This document shows, piece by piece, positions 37,401 to 45,344 of a stretch of 64,000 nucleotides of DNA. The DNA is from Brevibacterium permense (GTDB lineage: Bacteria; Actinomycetota; Actinomycetes; Actinomycetales; Brevibacteriaceae): contig NZ_JABSSX010000002.1 in assembly GCF_013280495.1 (NCBI RefSeq), positions 1 through 64,000 of the forward strand, written 5' to 3'. The number at the start of each line of letters is the position of its first letter. The first letter of the stretch is position 1. The position numbers and the translations under genes are program-made. The notes below the pieces were generated by a model. That model was not told the origin of the DNA. It was given only the letters and a program-made list of their open reading frames with translations, and made no database searches.

Positions 37401-37881
37401 ATTCCAGTCGATGCGCTCGAACTACGGCGACCTCTCCGTCGTCGAGACCTCGGAGTACCTCTACGGCCTCACCAGCGGCGAAGAGCATGCCGTCGAGCTG
37501 GCGAAGGGCAAGAACCTGCTCATCGGCGTCCAGGCCATCGGCGGCACTGACGAGCGCGGGATGCGTTCGGTCATGTTCACCCTCAACGGGCAGCTGCGTC
37601 CGCTGCAGGTGCGAGACCGCTCCGTCGAAAGCGAAGTCAAGACAGCGGAGAAGGCCGACCCGAACAACAGCGGACACGTCGGCAGCCCGTTCGCCGGAGT
37701 TGTGACCATGCAGGTCCACGAGGGCGACAAGGTCTCCGTCGGCGACACCGTAGCCACCATCGAGGCGATGAAGATGGAAGCGACGATCACAACCCAGACG
37801 GCTGGAACCGTCTCCCGTGTGGCCATCGCCGATGTCCAGCAGCTCGAAGGCGGAGACCTCGTCGTGGTGATCGATGCCTGA
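34480..37881 (+). CDS. pyc: Pyruvate carboxylase
   Basis: Biotin enzyme that forms oxaloacetate from pyruvate and bicarbonate (anaplerosis). Complete single-chain architecture over 1133 residues. The biotin carboxylase domain is at about 1-450 (KAVAGGGGRGMRRV ATP-grasp loop, EMNPRVQVEHTVTEE). The carboxyltransferase is at about 530-800 (TDTTFRDAHQSLLATR, EAWGGATYDVALRFL, metal ligands in HVHTHDTAGG), followed by the PYC/OADA allosteric region. A biotinyl domain closes the protein, with the modified lysine in EAMKMEA near residue 1100. The ATG at 34480 aligns with the family start. Its end overlaps def by 8 nt. Confidence 0.98.
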   Translation: MFSKVLVANRGEIAVRAFRAAYELGASTVAVFPYEDRNSEHRMKADEAYMIGEEGHPVRAYLSVEEILRVAKESGADAIYPGYGFLSENPDLARACAEAGITFIGPKADVLELAGNKVQALAAARNAGIPVLDSTRPSADIAQLLADAESMEYPLFVKAVAGGGGRGMRRVAQASDLEDALKAAMREAEGAFGDPTVFIEQAVQRPRHIEVQVLADNDSNAIHLFERDCSVQRRHQKVVEIAPAPNLDSEIAAALHADALKFAKALGYQNAGTVEFLLETDGPRAGKHVFIEMNPRVQVEHTVTEEITDVDIVASQMRIAAGATLEEIGLRQDEMRIKGAALQCRITTEDPANSFRPDTGTITAYRSAGGAGVRLDGGTVHAGAAVSPHFDSMLVKLSCRGRDFAQAVGRAKRALAEFRIRGVSSNIGFLQAVLDDPAFVAGDLSTSFIEERPQLFDARVSADRGSKLLDYLADVTVNRPHGEPGLRIRPGDKLPSIDLSAAPAAGSRDRLAELGPEGFARALREQSSLAVTDTTFRDAHQSLLATRVRTRDLLAVAGHVSRMTPELLSIEAWGGATYDVALRFLGEDPWERLEALRTAVPNINLQMLLRGRNTVGYTPYPTEVTDAFVDEAARTGIDIFRIFDALNDVEQMRPAIEAVRGTNTALAEVALCYTSDILDPKEELYTLDYYLRLAEQIVDAGAHVLAIKDMAGLLRPAATVKLVTALRENFDLPVHVHTHDTAGGQLATLYAAAAAGADAVDAASAAMAGTTSQPSLSALVAAFENTERDTGISLDAVSDLEPYWESVRKLYAPFESGLAGPTGRVYRHEIPGGQLSNLRQQAVALGLGERFEDIEHMYAAADSILGHLVKVTPSSKVVGDLALHLVGAGVAPEEFAENPDKFDIPDSVIGFLNGDLGDPPGGWPEPFRTKALAGRSAKPLTEHLEPADAEALQTPGRDRKDKLNELLFPGPTKEFQSMRSNYGDLSVVETSEYLYGLTSGEEHAVELAKGKNLLIGVQAIGGTDERGMRSVMFTLNGQLRPLQVRDRSVESEVKTAEKADPNNSGHVGSPFAGVVTMQVHEGDKVSVGDTVATIEAMKMEATITTQTAGTVSRVAIADVQQLEGGDLVVVIDA

Positions 37882-38380
37882 ACGCGAGATCCGACTGTGG
37901 GGCGACCCCGTGCTCCGCAGCAAGTGCGAACCGGTGACAGCCTTCGATGACCACGTCGAAGCTCTGGCCGCCGACCTCGTCGACACCGCACGGCCCGAGG
38001 GCCGTGCGGCCGTCGCCGCTCCGCAGATCGGTGTCGGCTTGCGAGCCTTCGGCTACGACCTCGACGGTCGCACGGGATATGTCATCAACCCGGAGATCGT
38101 CGAGCTCAGCGGGCAGCTGCGTGATATCGAAGAAGGCTGCCTGTCCGTCCCCGGGCTGTTCTTCCCCACCCCCCGCTACGAATTCGCTCGGGTACGAGGG
38201 GTGGATGCGAAGAATCAGCCGATCGAGATCGAAGGCACGGAAGTCTTCGCCCAGATGCTCCAACACGAGGTGGGGCACCTCGACGGGCAGGTCTACATCC
38301 AGACTCTGCCCGGGGAACGCCGGCGGGAGGCCATGAAAGCCATCCGCTCGGCCGACTGGTTCCTCGCCCGAATGCCCTGA
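37874..38380 (+). CDS. def: Peptide deformylase
   Basis: Removes the formyl group from nascent protein N-termini. All three motifs are recognisable but two are non-canonical. Motif 1 reads AVAAPQIG (usual GLAAPQIG). Motif 2 EEGCLSVPG has the metal cysteine. Motif 3 reads QHEVGHLDG, keeping the HExxH metal site but with Gly in place of the usual Asp (HExDH). The length of 168 residues is normal. Its ATG lies inside the last codons of pyc, so it is translationally coupled to it. The deviations suggest a secondary paralogue (inference). Confidence 0.88.
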   Translation: MPEREIRLWGDPVLRSKCEPVTAFDDHVEALAADLVDTARPEGRAAVAAPQIGVGLRAFGYDLDGRTGYVINPEIVELSGQLRDIEEGCLSVPGLFFPTPRYEFARVRGVDAKNQPIEIEGTEVFAQMLQHEVGHLDGQVYIQTLPGERRREAMKAIRSADWFLARMP

Positions 38381-38430
38381 GCCGAGTCATTCGCACCCGA
38401 CCGACCAGATAGACCAAGAAGGAGAAGTTT

Positions 38431-39285
38431 ATGAGCATCCAGCGCACCGCCGTCATCGGCAGCGGACTCATGGGAGCCGGAATCGCCGAGGTGCTGGCGA
38501 AGTCCGGTCTCGACGTCATCGTCCGCGAGATCAACGAAGAGGCCTCGGCCGCCGGTCGTGCCCGCATCGAAAAATCCCTGGCTCGCGCAGTGGACAAGGG
38601 CAAACTCGATGCCGCCGCCCGCGACGAGGCGCTCGGCCGACTGCGGTTCACCACCGACATCAGCGATCTCGCCGATCGTCAGCTCGTCATCGAGGCAGCC
38701 AGTGAGAACGAGGACATCAAGAAGTCGATCTTCGCCGAGCTCGACCAGGTCGTCACCGACCCGGAAGCGATCCTGGCCTCGAACACCTCGTCGATGCCGA
38801 TCATCCGATTCGCACAGGCGACCTCGCGCCCCGAACGCGTGCTGGGAGTGCACTTCTTCAACCCCGCACCGGTCCAGCCGCTCGTCGAGATCGTCTCCTC
38901 GGTGCTCACCGCCGAGGATGTCCGCAGCACCGTGACGTCCTTCGTCGCCGATGCGCTCGGGAAGAATCCGATCCAAGCCGATGACCGTCCCGGTTTCATC
39001 GTCAATGCCCTGCTCATCCCGTACCTGCTCAGCGCGGTCCGGATGCTCGAGGCCGGACATGCGACGAAGGAGGACATCGACGCGGGAATGGTCGGCGGCT
39101 GCGCCCATCCGATGGGGCCGATCAAGCTGGCCGACCTCGTCGGTCTCGACACCTGCCTCTATGCAGCAGAGAGCATGTATGAGGAGACCGGTGACCCGGC
39201 GAACAAGCCTCCGATCCTGCTGTCGCGCATGGTCGATGCCGGCCTGCTCGGTGTGAAGTCCGGACGCGGATTCTACGAATACTGA
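38431..39285 (+). CDS. 3-hydroxybutyryl-CoA dehydrogenase
   Basis: NAD(P)-dependent 3-hydroxyacyl-CoA dehydrogenase of 284 residues: N-terminal Rossmann fold with AVIGSGLMGAGIAEVLAKSG, substrate-site LASNTSSMPI and catalytic histidine in LGVHFFNPAPVQPLVE, then the helical dimerisation domain (DRPGFIVNALLIPYL). Fits fadB2/hbdA-type enzymes in fatty-acid or polyhydroxybutyrate metabolism. A GAAGGAG site precedes the ATG. It is 50 nt after def and ends at a strong terminator. Confidence 0.93.
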   Translation: MSIQRTAVIGSGLMGAGIAEVLAKSGLDVIVREINEEASAAGRARIEKSLARAVDKGKLDAAARDEALGRLRFTTDISDLADRQLVIEAASENEDIKKSIFAELDQVVTDPEAILASNTSSMPIIRFAQATSRPERVLGVHFFNPAPVQPLVEIVSSVLTAEDVRSTVTSFVADALGKNPIQADDRPGFIVNALLIPYLLSAVRMLEAGHATKEDIDAGMVGGCAHPMGPIKLADLVGLDTCLYAAESMYEETGDPANKPPILLSRMVDAGLLGVKSGRGFYEY

Positions 39286-39301
39286 TCCGACGCCCCGGTA
39301 C

Positions 39302-39345
39302 AGACAGGTCCGCCCCGAACCCTTCGGTTCGGGGCGGACCTGTCT
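39302..39345. terminator. Bidirectional terminator, 20-bp stem
   Basis: A perfect 20-bp stem with a CTTC tetraloop between two convergent genes, 17 nt after one stop and 25 nt beyond the other. Confidence 0.9.
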
Positions 39346-39369
39346 CAGTGTGCAGGCCGCGTTCGAGTG

Positions 39370-40629
39370 TCAGCCGGCGAGCAGCTTCTCATAGCTGGCC
39401 AGGCGCACACACGCCACGAGGCCCTGAGCGGCGAGCTCGACCTCATCGAGGGTCGGCATCGTCGGCGCGATGCGGATGATGTTGTTGTGCGGGTCGAGAC
39501 CGTACGGGTGAGTGGCACCGGCAGGAGTCAGCTTCACTCCGGCTTCCCCTGCGAGTTTGACGACGCGATCGGCGATGCCCTCCATCGTCGTCAGAGTGAT
39601 GAAGTACCCGCCGTCCGGTGAGGTCCACTGCGCCAGCTCTTCCGCTCCGAGTCCGTCCTCGAGCGCCTTGAGCACCGCATCGAATTTCGGTGCGACGATC
39701 TCGGCATGCTTGCGCATATGCGCTTCGACCCCGGCCGAGTCGGAGAAGAACCGGACATGGCGCAGCTGGTTGATCTTATCGGGACCGATCGCGACCTTCC
39801 CGAGGTTCGCTCGCATCCAATCGACCGTGGCCGGGCCCCCGGCGAAGAACGACACACCGGCCCCGGCATGAGTGATCTTCGACGTCGAGGCGAAGACCCA
39901 TGCACGTTCGGGATGACCCGCCTCTGCGCAGAGTGAGAGGATGTCGAGATTGTCCGGATGGTCCTCTCGCAGATGGTGCACCCCGTAGGCGTTGTCCCAC
40001 AGCAGAGTGAAGTCGGGCGCCGCCGTCGGCATGGCAGCCAGCTCCCGTGCCCGCGCTTCGGTGACCGTGATTCCCGTCGGGTTGGAATACATCGGCACCA
40101 GCCACATGCCCTTGACCGCCGGATCCTCGGCCAGACGCTGCGCCTCGGAGATGATCGGGCCCTCGTCATCCATCGGGATGGTCAACAGCTCGAACCCGAG
40201 GGATTCGGCCAGGGTGAAATGGCGGTCGTAACCGGGCACGGGGCACAGCAGCTTATGCGGACCCTGCCCCCACGGGCGATCATCGACGGCCGTGCCGTGC
40301 ATGAGGGCGAAGGTCAGGGCCTGGGCCATGAAGGTCAGCGAGGCATTGCCGCCGGCCAGCAGCTGGTCGGCCGGAACCTTGAGCAGCGGAGCGAAGATCT
40401 CCCGCAGTTCGATGAGTCCGTCGAGTCCGCCGTAGTTGCGGGTGTCGACACCACCGGGAGAGCGGAAGTCGTCGCCGCTGACCGCAGTCAGCAGACCGGC
40501 AGCGAGGTCGAGCTGCTCCGGGGCCGGCTTGCCCCGTGTGATATCGAGCGAGAGACCGCGCGAGGCGAATTCCTCGTATGCAGCGGAGGCTTCGTCCAGT
40601 TTGGACGAGAGGTCGGACGGTGCGGACAT
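39370..40629 (-). CDS. PLP aminotransferase (AspT/MocR-like aspartate aminotransferase)
   Basis: Class I-related aminotransferase of the actinobacterial AspT type (alanine-aminotransferase-like domain), probably interconverting aspartate and oxaloacetate. The 419 residues show LDITRGKPAPEQLDL at the N-terminus, NYGGLDGLIELRE, LAGGNASLTFMAQ, PMYSNPTGITV, the aspartate of LLWDNAYGVHHL and the PLP lysine in ASTSKITHAGAG. Convergent with the dehydrogenase gene, alone on its strand. Corynebacterium AspT is the closest described relative I can name. Confidence 0.88.
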   Translation of the reverse strand: MSAPSDLSSKLDEASAAYEEFASRGLSLDITRGKPAPEQLDLAAGLLTAVSGDDFRSPGGVDTRNYGGLDGLIELREIFAPLLKVPADQLLAGGNASLTFMAQALTFALMHGTAVDDRPWGQGPHKLLCPVPGYDRHFTLAESLGFELLTIPMDDEGPIISEAQRLAEDPAVKGMWLVPMYSNPTGITVTEARARELAAMPTAAPDFTLLWDNAYGVHHLREDHPDNLDILSLCAEAGHPERAWVFASTSKITHAGAGVSFFAGGPATVDWMRANLGKVAIGPDKINQLRHVRFFSDSAGVEAHMRKHAEIVAPKFDAVLKALEDGLGAEELAQWTSPDGGYFITLTTMEGIADRVVKLAGEAGVKLTPAGATHPYGLDPHNNIIRIAPTMPTLDEVELAAQGLVACVRLASYEKLLAG

Positions 40630-40758
40630 GCTGGCTCCTTAGGGCTGGGAACGGGCCGTTGACTCCATCCTATCGACTCGGCGGATGTCGACGACGCTAG
40701 AGTGGTCTGCAGCGGCCGCCCGGACGACCGCAGGCAATTCGATGAAAGGCAGACTCAG

Positions 40759-41493
40759 ATGGTGCGACCACGTGCGCAGGCCGCCCACGGACGCAGTTTC
40801 GGCACCCAGGCCGGAGTCTATGACGAGGTGCGGCCCGGATATCCCGACTCAGCCCTCGACCTCGCGCTGACCGGTTGGGAGCCGCAATGGTCCGGTCTGC
40901 GCGTATGCGACCTCGGTGCGGGAACAGGAATCCTCACCCGTCGGCTGCTCGCACGCGGTGCTGATCTCATCGCCGTCGATCCCGACAGGGCCGCGCTCGA
41001 ACGCAATCCTGCCCCCACAAAGATCGGCACCGCTGAGGACACCGGCCTTGAAACAGAGAGCCTCGACCTCGTCACTGTCGCGCAGGCCTGGCATTGGTTC
41101 GACGAAGCGAAAGCGGCCGCCGAAGCGGCGCGCATCCTTCGCCCCGGAGGCCGGCTGCTCATCCTCATCAACCAACTCGATGTCCGCGTCGACTGGGTGC
41201 TGCGCCTGAGCCGGATCATGCACGCCGGCGACGTCTATCGACCGCAGTACCGACCCCAGCCCGGCAACGGTGTGGCCCTCACCGACCACAGGCTCGTCGA
41301 ATTCACCACGGAGCTCACTGTCGACGGAATCGTCGACCTCGCTCGCACACGGTCGTACTGGCTGCGCTCGAACGAGAAGACACGAGCCCGAGTCGAAGCG
41401 AACCTGCGCGAGTACTTCAGTGTCGAGCATCCGGTGTCCGGCACGGTCGACCTGCCGTACATGTGCCTGGCATATCTTCTCGAACGGGGCTGA
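40759..41493 (+). CDS. SAM-dependent methyltransferase
   Basis: A 244-residue class I methyltransferase: SFGTQAGVYDEVRPGYP at the start, motif I VCDLGAGTGILTRRL, an acidic residue in LIAVDPD, and motif VTVAQAWHWFDEAKAAAEAARILRPGG. The HWFD motif places it with the UbiE/Coq5-like "class I SAM" proteins of unknown acceptor. ATG 40759 has AAAGG 9 nt upstream; the longer frame reads Arg/Asp-rich noise. Confidence 0.85.
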   Translation: MVRPRAQAAHGRSFGTQAGVYDEVRPGYPDSALDLALTGWEPQWSGLRVCDLGAGTGILTRRLLARGADLIAVDPDRAALERNPAPTKIGTAEDTGLETESLDLVTVAQAWHWFDEAKAAAEAARILRPGGRLLILINQLDVRVDWVLRLSRIMHAGDVYRPQYRPQPGNGVALTDHRLVEFTTELTVDGIVDLARTRSYWLRSNEKTRARVEANLREYFSVEHPVSGTVDLPYMCLAYLLERG

Positions 41494-41498
41494 ACAGA

Positions 41499-41537
41499 CG
41501 AAGCGGGCCGCACCCGATGAAGGTGCGGCCCGCTTCG
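41499..41537. terminator. Bidirectional terminator, 16-bp stem
   Basis: A perfect 16-bp stem with a 7-nt loop lies between the methyltransferase and hsp20 stops. Confidence 0.85.
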
Positions 41538-41604
41538 GCAACCTGAGAACGCCTCGGCGTCCGAACCTCGGCCACCGTGATTCCGTCCGAATCCGGCGCC
41601 GATG

Positions 41605-42075
41605 TCAGCCGTCGAGGCCGGGGGACCGGGGTCCGTCGGACGAGGACGATTCAACCACCTCGGGGGAGGTCTGTCCGGCTGCATGGGAGACGGAGATCTT
41701 CCGGGGGCGGGCCTCCTCGGCGACGGGGATCGTCAGCGTGAGGACGCCGTCGCTGTAGTCAGCGCGGATGCCATCCAGCGCCACCCGGTTGCCGAGCGTG
41801 AGCTGGCGGGCATAGGTGCCGTTGGTGCGTTCCCGGGTCAGCCACTTCACGTCCTTGTCGGCGACCTCAGACTCGCGGCGAGCGCGAACGGTGAGCGTGC
41901 GGTCTTCGACATCGACATCAATGCTGCTCGGATCGACTCCGGGCATATCGATGCGGGAGATGAAGACTTCGCCGTCGCGGTAGAGATCCATCGGCAGGGT
42001 GGTGGCGTTCGGGGTGCGGGTCACCTCGGAGAAGAATCGGTCGAGGTCACGGATGGGGTCGAAACGTGTAGCCAT
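41605..42075 (-). CDS. Small heat-shock protein Hsp20
   Basis: ATP-independent holdase chaperone. The 156 residues begin with the conserved FDPIRDLDRFF and contain the alpha-crystallin domain at about 30-130 (LPMDLYRDGEVFISRIDMPGV, then DYSDGVLTLTIPV with the G-L-L-like GVLTL). A Ser/Pro-rich tail of about 25 residues follows. AAAGGAAG lies 4 nt before the ATG. A HAIR-type inverted repeat directly upstream predicts repression by HspR. Confidence 0.93.
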   Translation of the reverse strand: MATRFDPIRDLDRFFSEVTRTPNATTLPMDLYRDGEVFISRIDMPGVDPSSIDVDVEDRTLTVRARRESEVADKDVKWLTRERTNGTYARQLTLGNRVALDGIRADYSDGVLTLTIPVAEEARPRKISVSHAAGQTSPEVVESSSSDGPRSPGLDG

Positions 42076-42100
42076 GTGCTTCCTTTCGTTCGGGTCCTAC

Positions 42101-42121
42101 ATTGAGTCAAACACACTCAAC
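42101..42121 (-). promoter_or_regulatory. HAIR-type operator (HspR site) of hsp20
   Basis: TTGAGT-N7-ACTCAA (42102-42120) matches the described HspR-associated inverted repeat CTTGAGT-N7-ACTCAAG except for the outermost base on each side. It lies 27-45 nt upstream of the hsp20 ATG, where a repressor would block the promoter. Confidence 0.75.
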
Positions 42122-42157
42122 TTTGAAATGATTCCAAACTCATGAAATTCTCAGTCT

Positions 42158-43088
42158 GTGAGCCTGGTTCCCATACTCCTCGCCCTTCTTCCCGTCACGG
42201 CGCTCATCGCCTTCGGTCTCGTACTGAAGAGACTGCCGGGATTTCGGAGCCCGGAATTCTGGTCGGGCGCGGAGAAGCTCGCGTACTACTGTCTCCTTCC
42301 GGTGCTCCTCTTCACCTCCGTCGCCGAGGTGGACGTGGCCCATGTCCCGCTCGCGCTTGGCAGCGGCACTGGTCATCCCCACCGTGATCGTGTCCCTGGG
42401 CATCGTCCTCGCCCGCCGGGTCATCGCCCGCGATCTTCCGGCCTTCACCTCCGTGCTCCAAGGCGGGATCCGCTTCAACACCTATATCGGCCTGTCGTTG
42501 GCGGGCAGCCTGTTCGGTTCCGAAGGCAGCGCCGTGGCCGCGATCGTCGCAGCGGTCCTCGTCCCCACGGTGAATGTCATCTCGAGCCTCGGCTTCGAGT
42601 TCCTGCGCACCGGACCGAGCTCGCTGCTCGCGCTGCTGCGGGCGATCGTGACGAATCCTCTCGTACTCGGCTGCGTCGCCGGAGCCGCGGCCAATGTCAG
42701 CGGTCTGGGTCTGCCGGACGTGGCGGCCACGGTCTTCGACCCCTTGGCGGCCGCCTCGCTGCCCATCGGGCTCCTCTGCGTCGGCGCCGGTCTGCAGGCA
42801 TTCTCGATGCGTGTACACGCACGGGCCATCATCGCCTCGACGATCGTCAAGCTGATCGTGCTGCCGGGGCTGTCCCTCGCCGCACTGTCTCTCTTGGCAG
42901 TCCCTTCGGTGCCGGCGCTGGTCGGATTGCTCTTCCAGTCGATCGCCACGGCGAGCTCCGGTTATGTCATGGCCCGGCAGCTCGGGGGCGATGCGAAGCT
43001 CATGGCCGCACTCATCGCCGGACAGACTGTCATCATGCTCGTGACTCTGCCGGTCGTGCTGCTCATCGGCAAGGTGGTCCTCGGCTGA
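42158..43088 (+). pseudogene. AEC-family permease, frameshifted
   Basis: An auxin-efflux-carrier-like membrane transporter split between two frames. Residues 1-66 from the GTG at 42158 (LALLPVTALIAFGLVLKRLP, AEKLAYYCLLPVLLFTSVAE) match the family N-terminus. After VAHVPLA, near 42340-42360, the continuation VIPTVIVSLGIVLARR through VLLIGKVVLG is in the next frame (42342-43088). Shifting by one base restores one protein of about 310 residues with ten hydrophobic segments. Real mutation or sequencing error cannot be told apart here. Substrate unknown. Confidence 0.75.
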
Positions 43089-43129
43089 GGACGGATAGAC
43101 ATCCCCGCAACCTCGGGCCTGGGAACGAG

Positions 43130-43160
43130 AGCGGCCGATCCCGTGCTGGGATCGGCCGCT
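43130..43160. terminator. Terminator between the AEC permease and ferritin
   Basis: A perfect 13-bp stem with a 5-nt loop (GTGCT) in the convergent spacer. Confidence 0.75.
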
Positions 43161-43235
43161 GGAATACTCGACTCGAGTTCACACTCGACTCATAGAGCTC
43201 GCCCTGAGCGCTGAGCCGGAGCGGTCATGCGGTTC

Positions 43236-43751
43236 TCACTCGCTGTCGGCGGTGATATCCGGGTGGCGTGAGCCGAGTTCGGAATCGATGCGCAGGACGC
43301 CGGCACCGTCGTTGCCGACGCGCTCAAGGCGACCGATGATCTCGGAGATGCTCGACTCCTCCTCGACCTGCTCGTCGATGAACCAGTGGAGCAGCGGCAG
43401 GACGTCGAGGTCGGCCTCGTCCTGAGCGGTGCGGTAGATGCTGCGGATGGACTCCGAGACCTTCTCCTCATGGGCCAGTGCGGCCTTGAAGAAGTCGAGC
43501 GGCTGCGAACCGGAGACCTTCGGAGCAGCGATATCGCCGATCTGAGGGGCGAATCCGCGGTCGAGGCAGTGCTGAGTGAACTTGGCGGCGTGAACCTGCT
43601 CCTCTTCGGACTGGGCACGCATCCAGCGCGTCATTCCGGGCAGATCGAGATCATCGAGCTGGATGGAGAGCTGGAGGTAGACCAACGAGGCTTCGAGTTC
43701 GAGGGTGACCTGCTCGTTGAGGACCTTCTGCATAGCGGGGCTCAGGTGCAT
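43236..43751 (-). CDS. Non-heme ferritin
   Basis: Iron-storage protein of 171 residues. Ferroxidase ligands are visible in LNEQVTLELEASLVYLQL (Glu), AQSEEEQVHAAKF (Glu-x2-His), and WFIDEQVEEESSISEII (Glu and Gln). AAAGGAGT precedes the ATG. I looked for a DtxR/IdeR iron box upstream and found no convincing one. Confidence 0.92.
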   Translation of the reverse strand: MHLSPAMQKVLNEQVTLELEASLVYLQLSIQLDDLDLPGMTRWMRAQSEEEQVHAAKFTQHCLDRGFAPQIGDIAAPKVSGSQPLDFFKAALAHEEKVSESIRSIYRTAQDEADLDVLPLLHWFIDEQVEEESSISEIIGRLERVGNDGAGVLRIDSELGSRHPDITADSE

Positions 43752-43910
43752 CTTTTACTCCTTTGCGGTTCGAGGCGGATCCGTTCCGCCTGCTTAGAGA
43801 ATATCCTGACACCTTTTCTAGAACCGTTCCAGTGTGGAAAGGCTCGGCAAACTCTGCCCAGGTATGCCATACCTGCCTCGACCGACGCCGCGTCCTGCGA
43901 AGACTGCCGA

Positions 43911-45344
43911 TCAGAGGTCCGGCCGTCTGAGGTGATGACCGGTGGCGGCTTCGAAGGCATGGGCGACTCGCAGCAGCTCGACGTCCCCACCGGGCTTGGC
44001 CACGATCTGCACACCCACCGGCAGACCGGAGGCCGAGAAGCCGGCGGGTACCGAGATCGCGGGGCAGCCGGTCGCCGAGATCAGGCACAGTGCTCGCATC
44101 CAATCGAGATAGTTCTCCAGCTGCACACCGTTGATCTGTCTCGGATACTCGATGTCCGCGTCGAACGGCAGGACCTGGCACGTGGTGAGCACGAGGACGT
44201 CGTGGTCGGCGAAATAGCTGTCGACTTCCGCGTGCAGACGGGTGCGCGCTGATTCGGCCGAAGCCACCTCGGCACCTGTGAGGTCGAGGCCCATGCGGAT
44301 GTTCCACCGGACCGATTGCTTGATTCTGTCCGGGTGCGCCTCATACAGGCCGCCCCAGGAACCCACGAAGTCGAGGGCGCGGCGGACGTTGAACACCTCG
44401 TCGGCTTCCGTGAGATCCGGGATCTCCTCGTCCACATGTGCACCGAGGCTGCCGAACACCGGCGCTGCGGTCGCGACGATCTCCTTCACCTCGGATTCGA
44501 CCGGAAGCAGTCCGTCCAGGTCGGGGTTGAAGCCGATCCGGAGTCCGGCAAGGTCGGGGGAGCGGTCGGAGGCGAGTGCGAACTCCGGGAGGTCGAAGAC
44601 GCCGCCCGACTCGAGGATCGATCCCGGCGCCGAAGGATGTGGCCCTGAGGCCACCGACATGAGCAACGCCACATCGGAGACCGTGCGTGCCATGAATCCG
44701 CTCTGGGACAGCCACGCAAAGGGGTTGCCCGGTCGAACATGGGGAATACGGCCGTTGCTCGGCCGCAGACCGACGACGTTGTTGAACGATGCCGGCGACC
44801 GCAGCGATCCGCCCATATCGGAGCCGTCACCTGAGGCCTGGATCCCGGCTGCGAGCACCGCACCCACGCCACCGGAGGATCCCGAAGCCGATTTCGTCCG
44901 GTCGTAGGGGTTCACGGTTGTGCCGAAGACCTCATTGAAGGTGTGGGAGCCGGCGGCGAACTCGGGCACGTTCGTCTTGCCTGTCGTCGTGATTCCGGCG
45001 GCTTTGAGACGGGCGATGATGAGCGCATCCGTTTCGGGCACGCGATCGGCCATGAGCGGTGAACCCCAGGTCGTGCGCAGACCTGCTGTGTCGTGGGTGT
45101 CCTTATGCGTCATCGGCACTCCGTGCAGGGCACCGAAGCTCTCACCGCGGGCGGTTGCTGCGTCTGCGGCATCGGCTTGAGCGAAGGCGGCTTCGTCGTC
45201 TCGGGTGACGACGGCGTTGAGGGCAGGATTGACCTCGTCGATGCGGTCGAGATGAACCTGCAGAGCCTCCCGGGCCGAGATCTCCTTGGCGGCGATTCGG
45301 CCGGCCAGCTCACGGGTCGACCACCACAGCATCTCCTCGCTCAT
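43911..45344 (-). CDS. Amidase (amidase signature family)
   Basis: Serine amidohydrolase with a Ser-cisSer-Lys triad: lysine in GVPMTHKDTHD (usual VKD), the Gly/Ser-rich SGSSGGVGAVLAAG, and GSDMGGSLRSPASFN. The 477-residue length is typical. Substrates of the family range from aliphatic and aromatic amides to N-acyl compounds; this one cannot be assigned. Its start overlaps the stop of the upstream M20 gene by 4 nt, so they are co-translated, and it is the last gene of a four-gene cassette with two membrane proteins. Confidence 0.9.
   Translation of the reverse strand: MSEEMLWWSTRELAGRIAAKEISAREALQVHLDRIDEVNPALNAVVTRDDEAAFAQADAADAATARGESFGALHGVPMTHKDTHDTAGLRTTWGSPLMADRVPETDALIIARLKAAGITTTGKTNVPEFAAGSHTFNEVFGTTVNPYDRTKSASGSSGGVGAVLAAGIQASGDGSDMGGSLRSPASFNNVVGLRPSNGRIPHVRPGNPFAWLSQSGFMARTVSDVALLMSVASGPHPSAPGSILESGGVFDLPEFALASDRSPDLAGLRIGFNPDLDGLLPVESEVKEIVATAAPVFGSLGAHVDEEIPDLTEADEVFNVRRALDFVGSWGGLYEAHPDRIKQSVRWNIRMGLDLTGAEVASAESARTRLHAEVDSYFADHDVLVLTTCQVLPFDADIEYPRQINGVQLENYLDWMRALCLISATGCPAISVPAGFSASGLPVGVQIVAKPGGDVELLRVAHAFEAATGHHLRRPDL

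Noticed and set aside
34879..37986. 1035-codon minus-strand frame opposite pyc
   Set aside because: Long antisense frame caused by high GC at third positions; no family features, while pyc is unambiguous.
42158..43195. 345-codon plus-strand frame over the AEC permease
   Set aside because: Only its first 66 codons are protein-like; after the frameshift it is an Arg/His-rich out-of-frame reading.
43805..43850. Imperfect palindrome CTAGAACCGTTCCAG upstream of ferritin
   Set aside because: One mismatch in a short arm and no supporting promoter; not distinguishable from chance.
43752..43910. Possible DtxR/IdeR iron box upstream of ferritin
   Set aside because: TTAGAGAATATCCTGACA shares too few positions with the consensus and is not symmetric.
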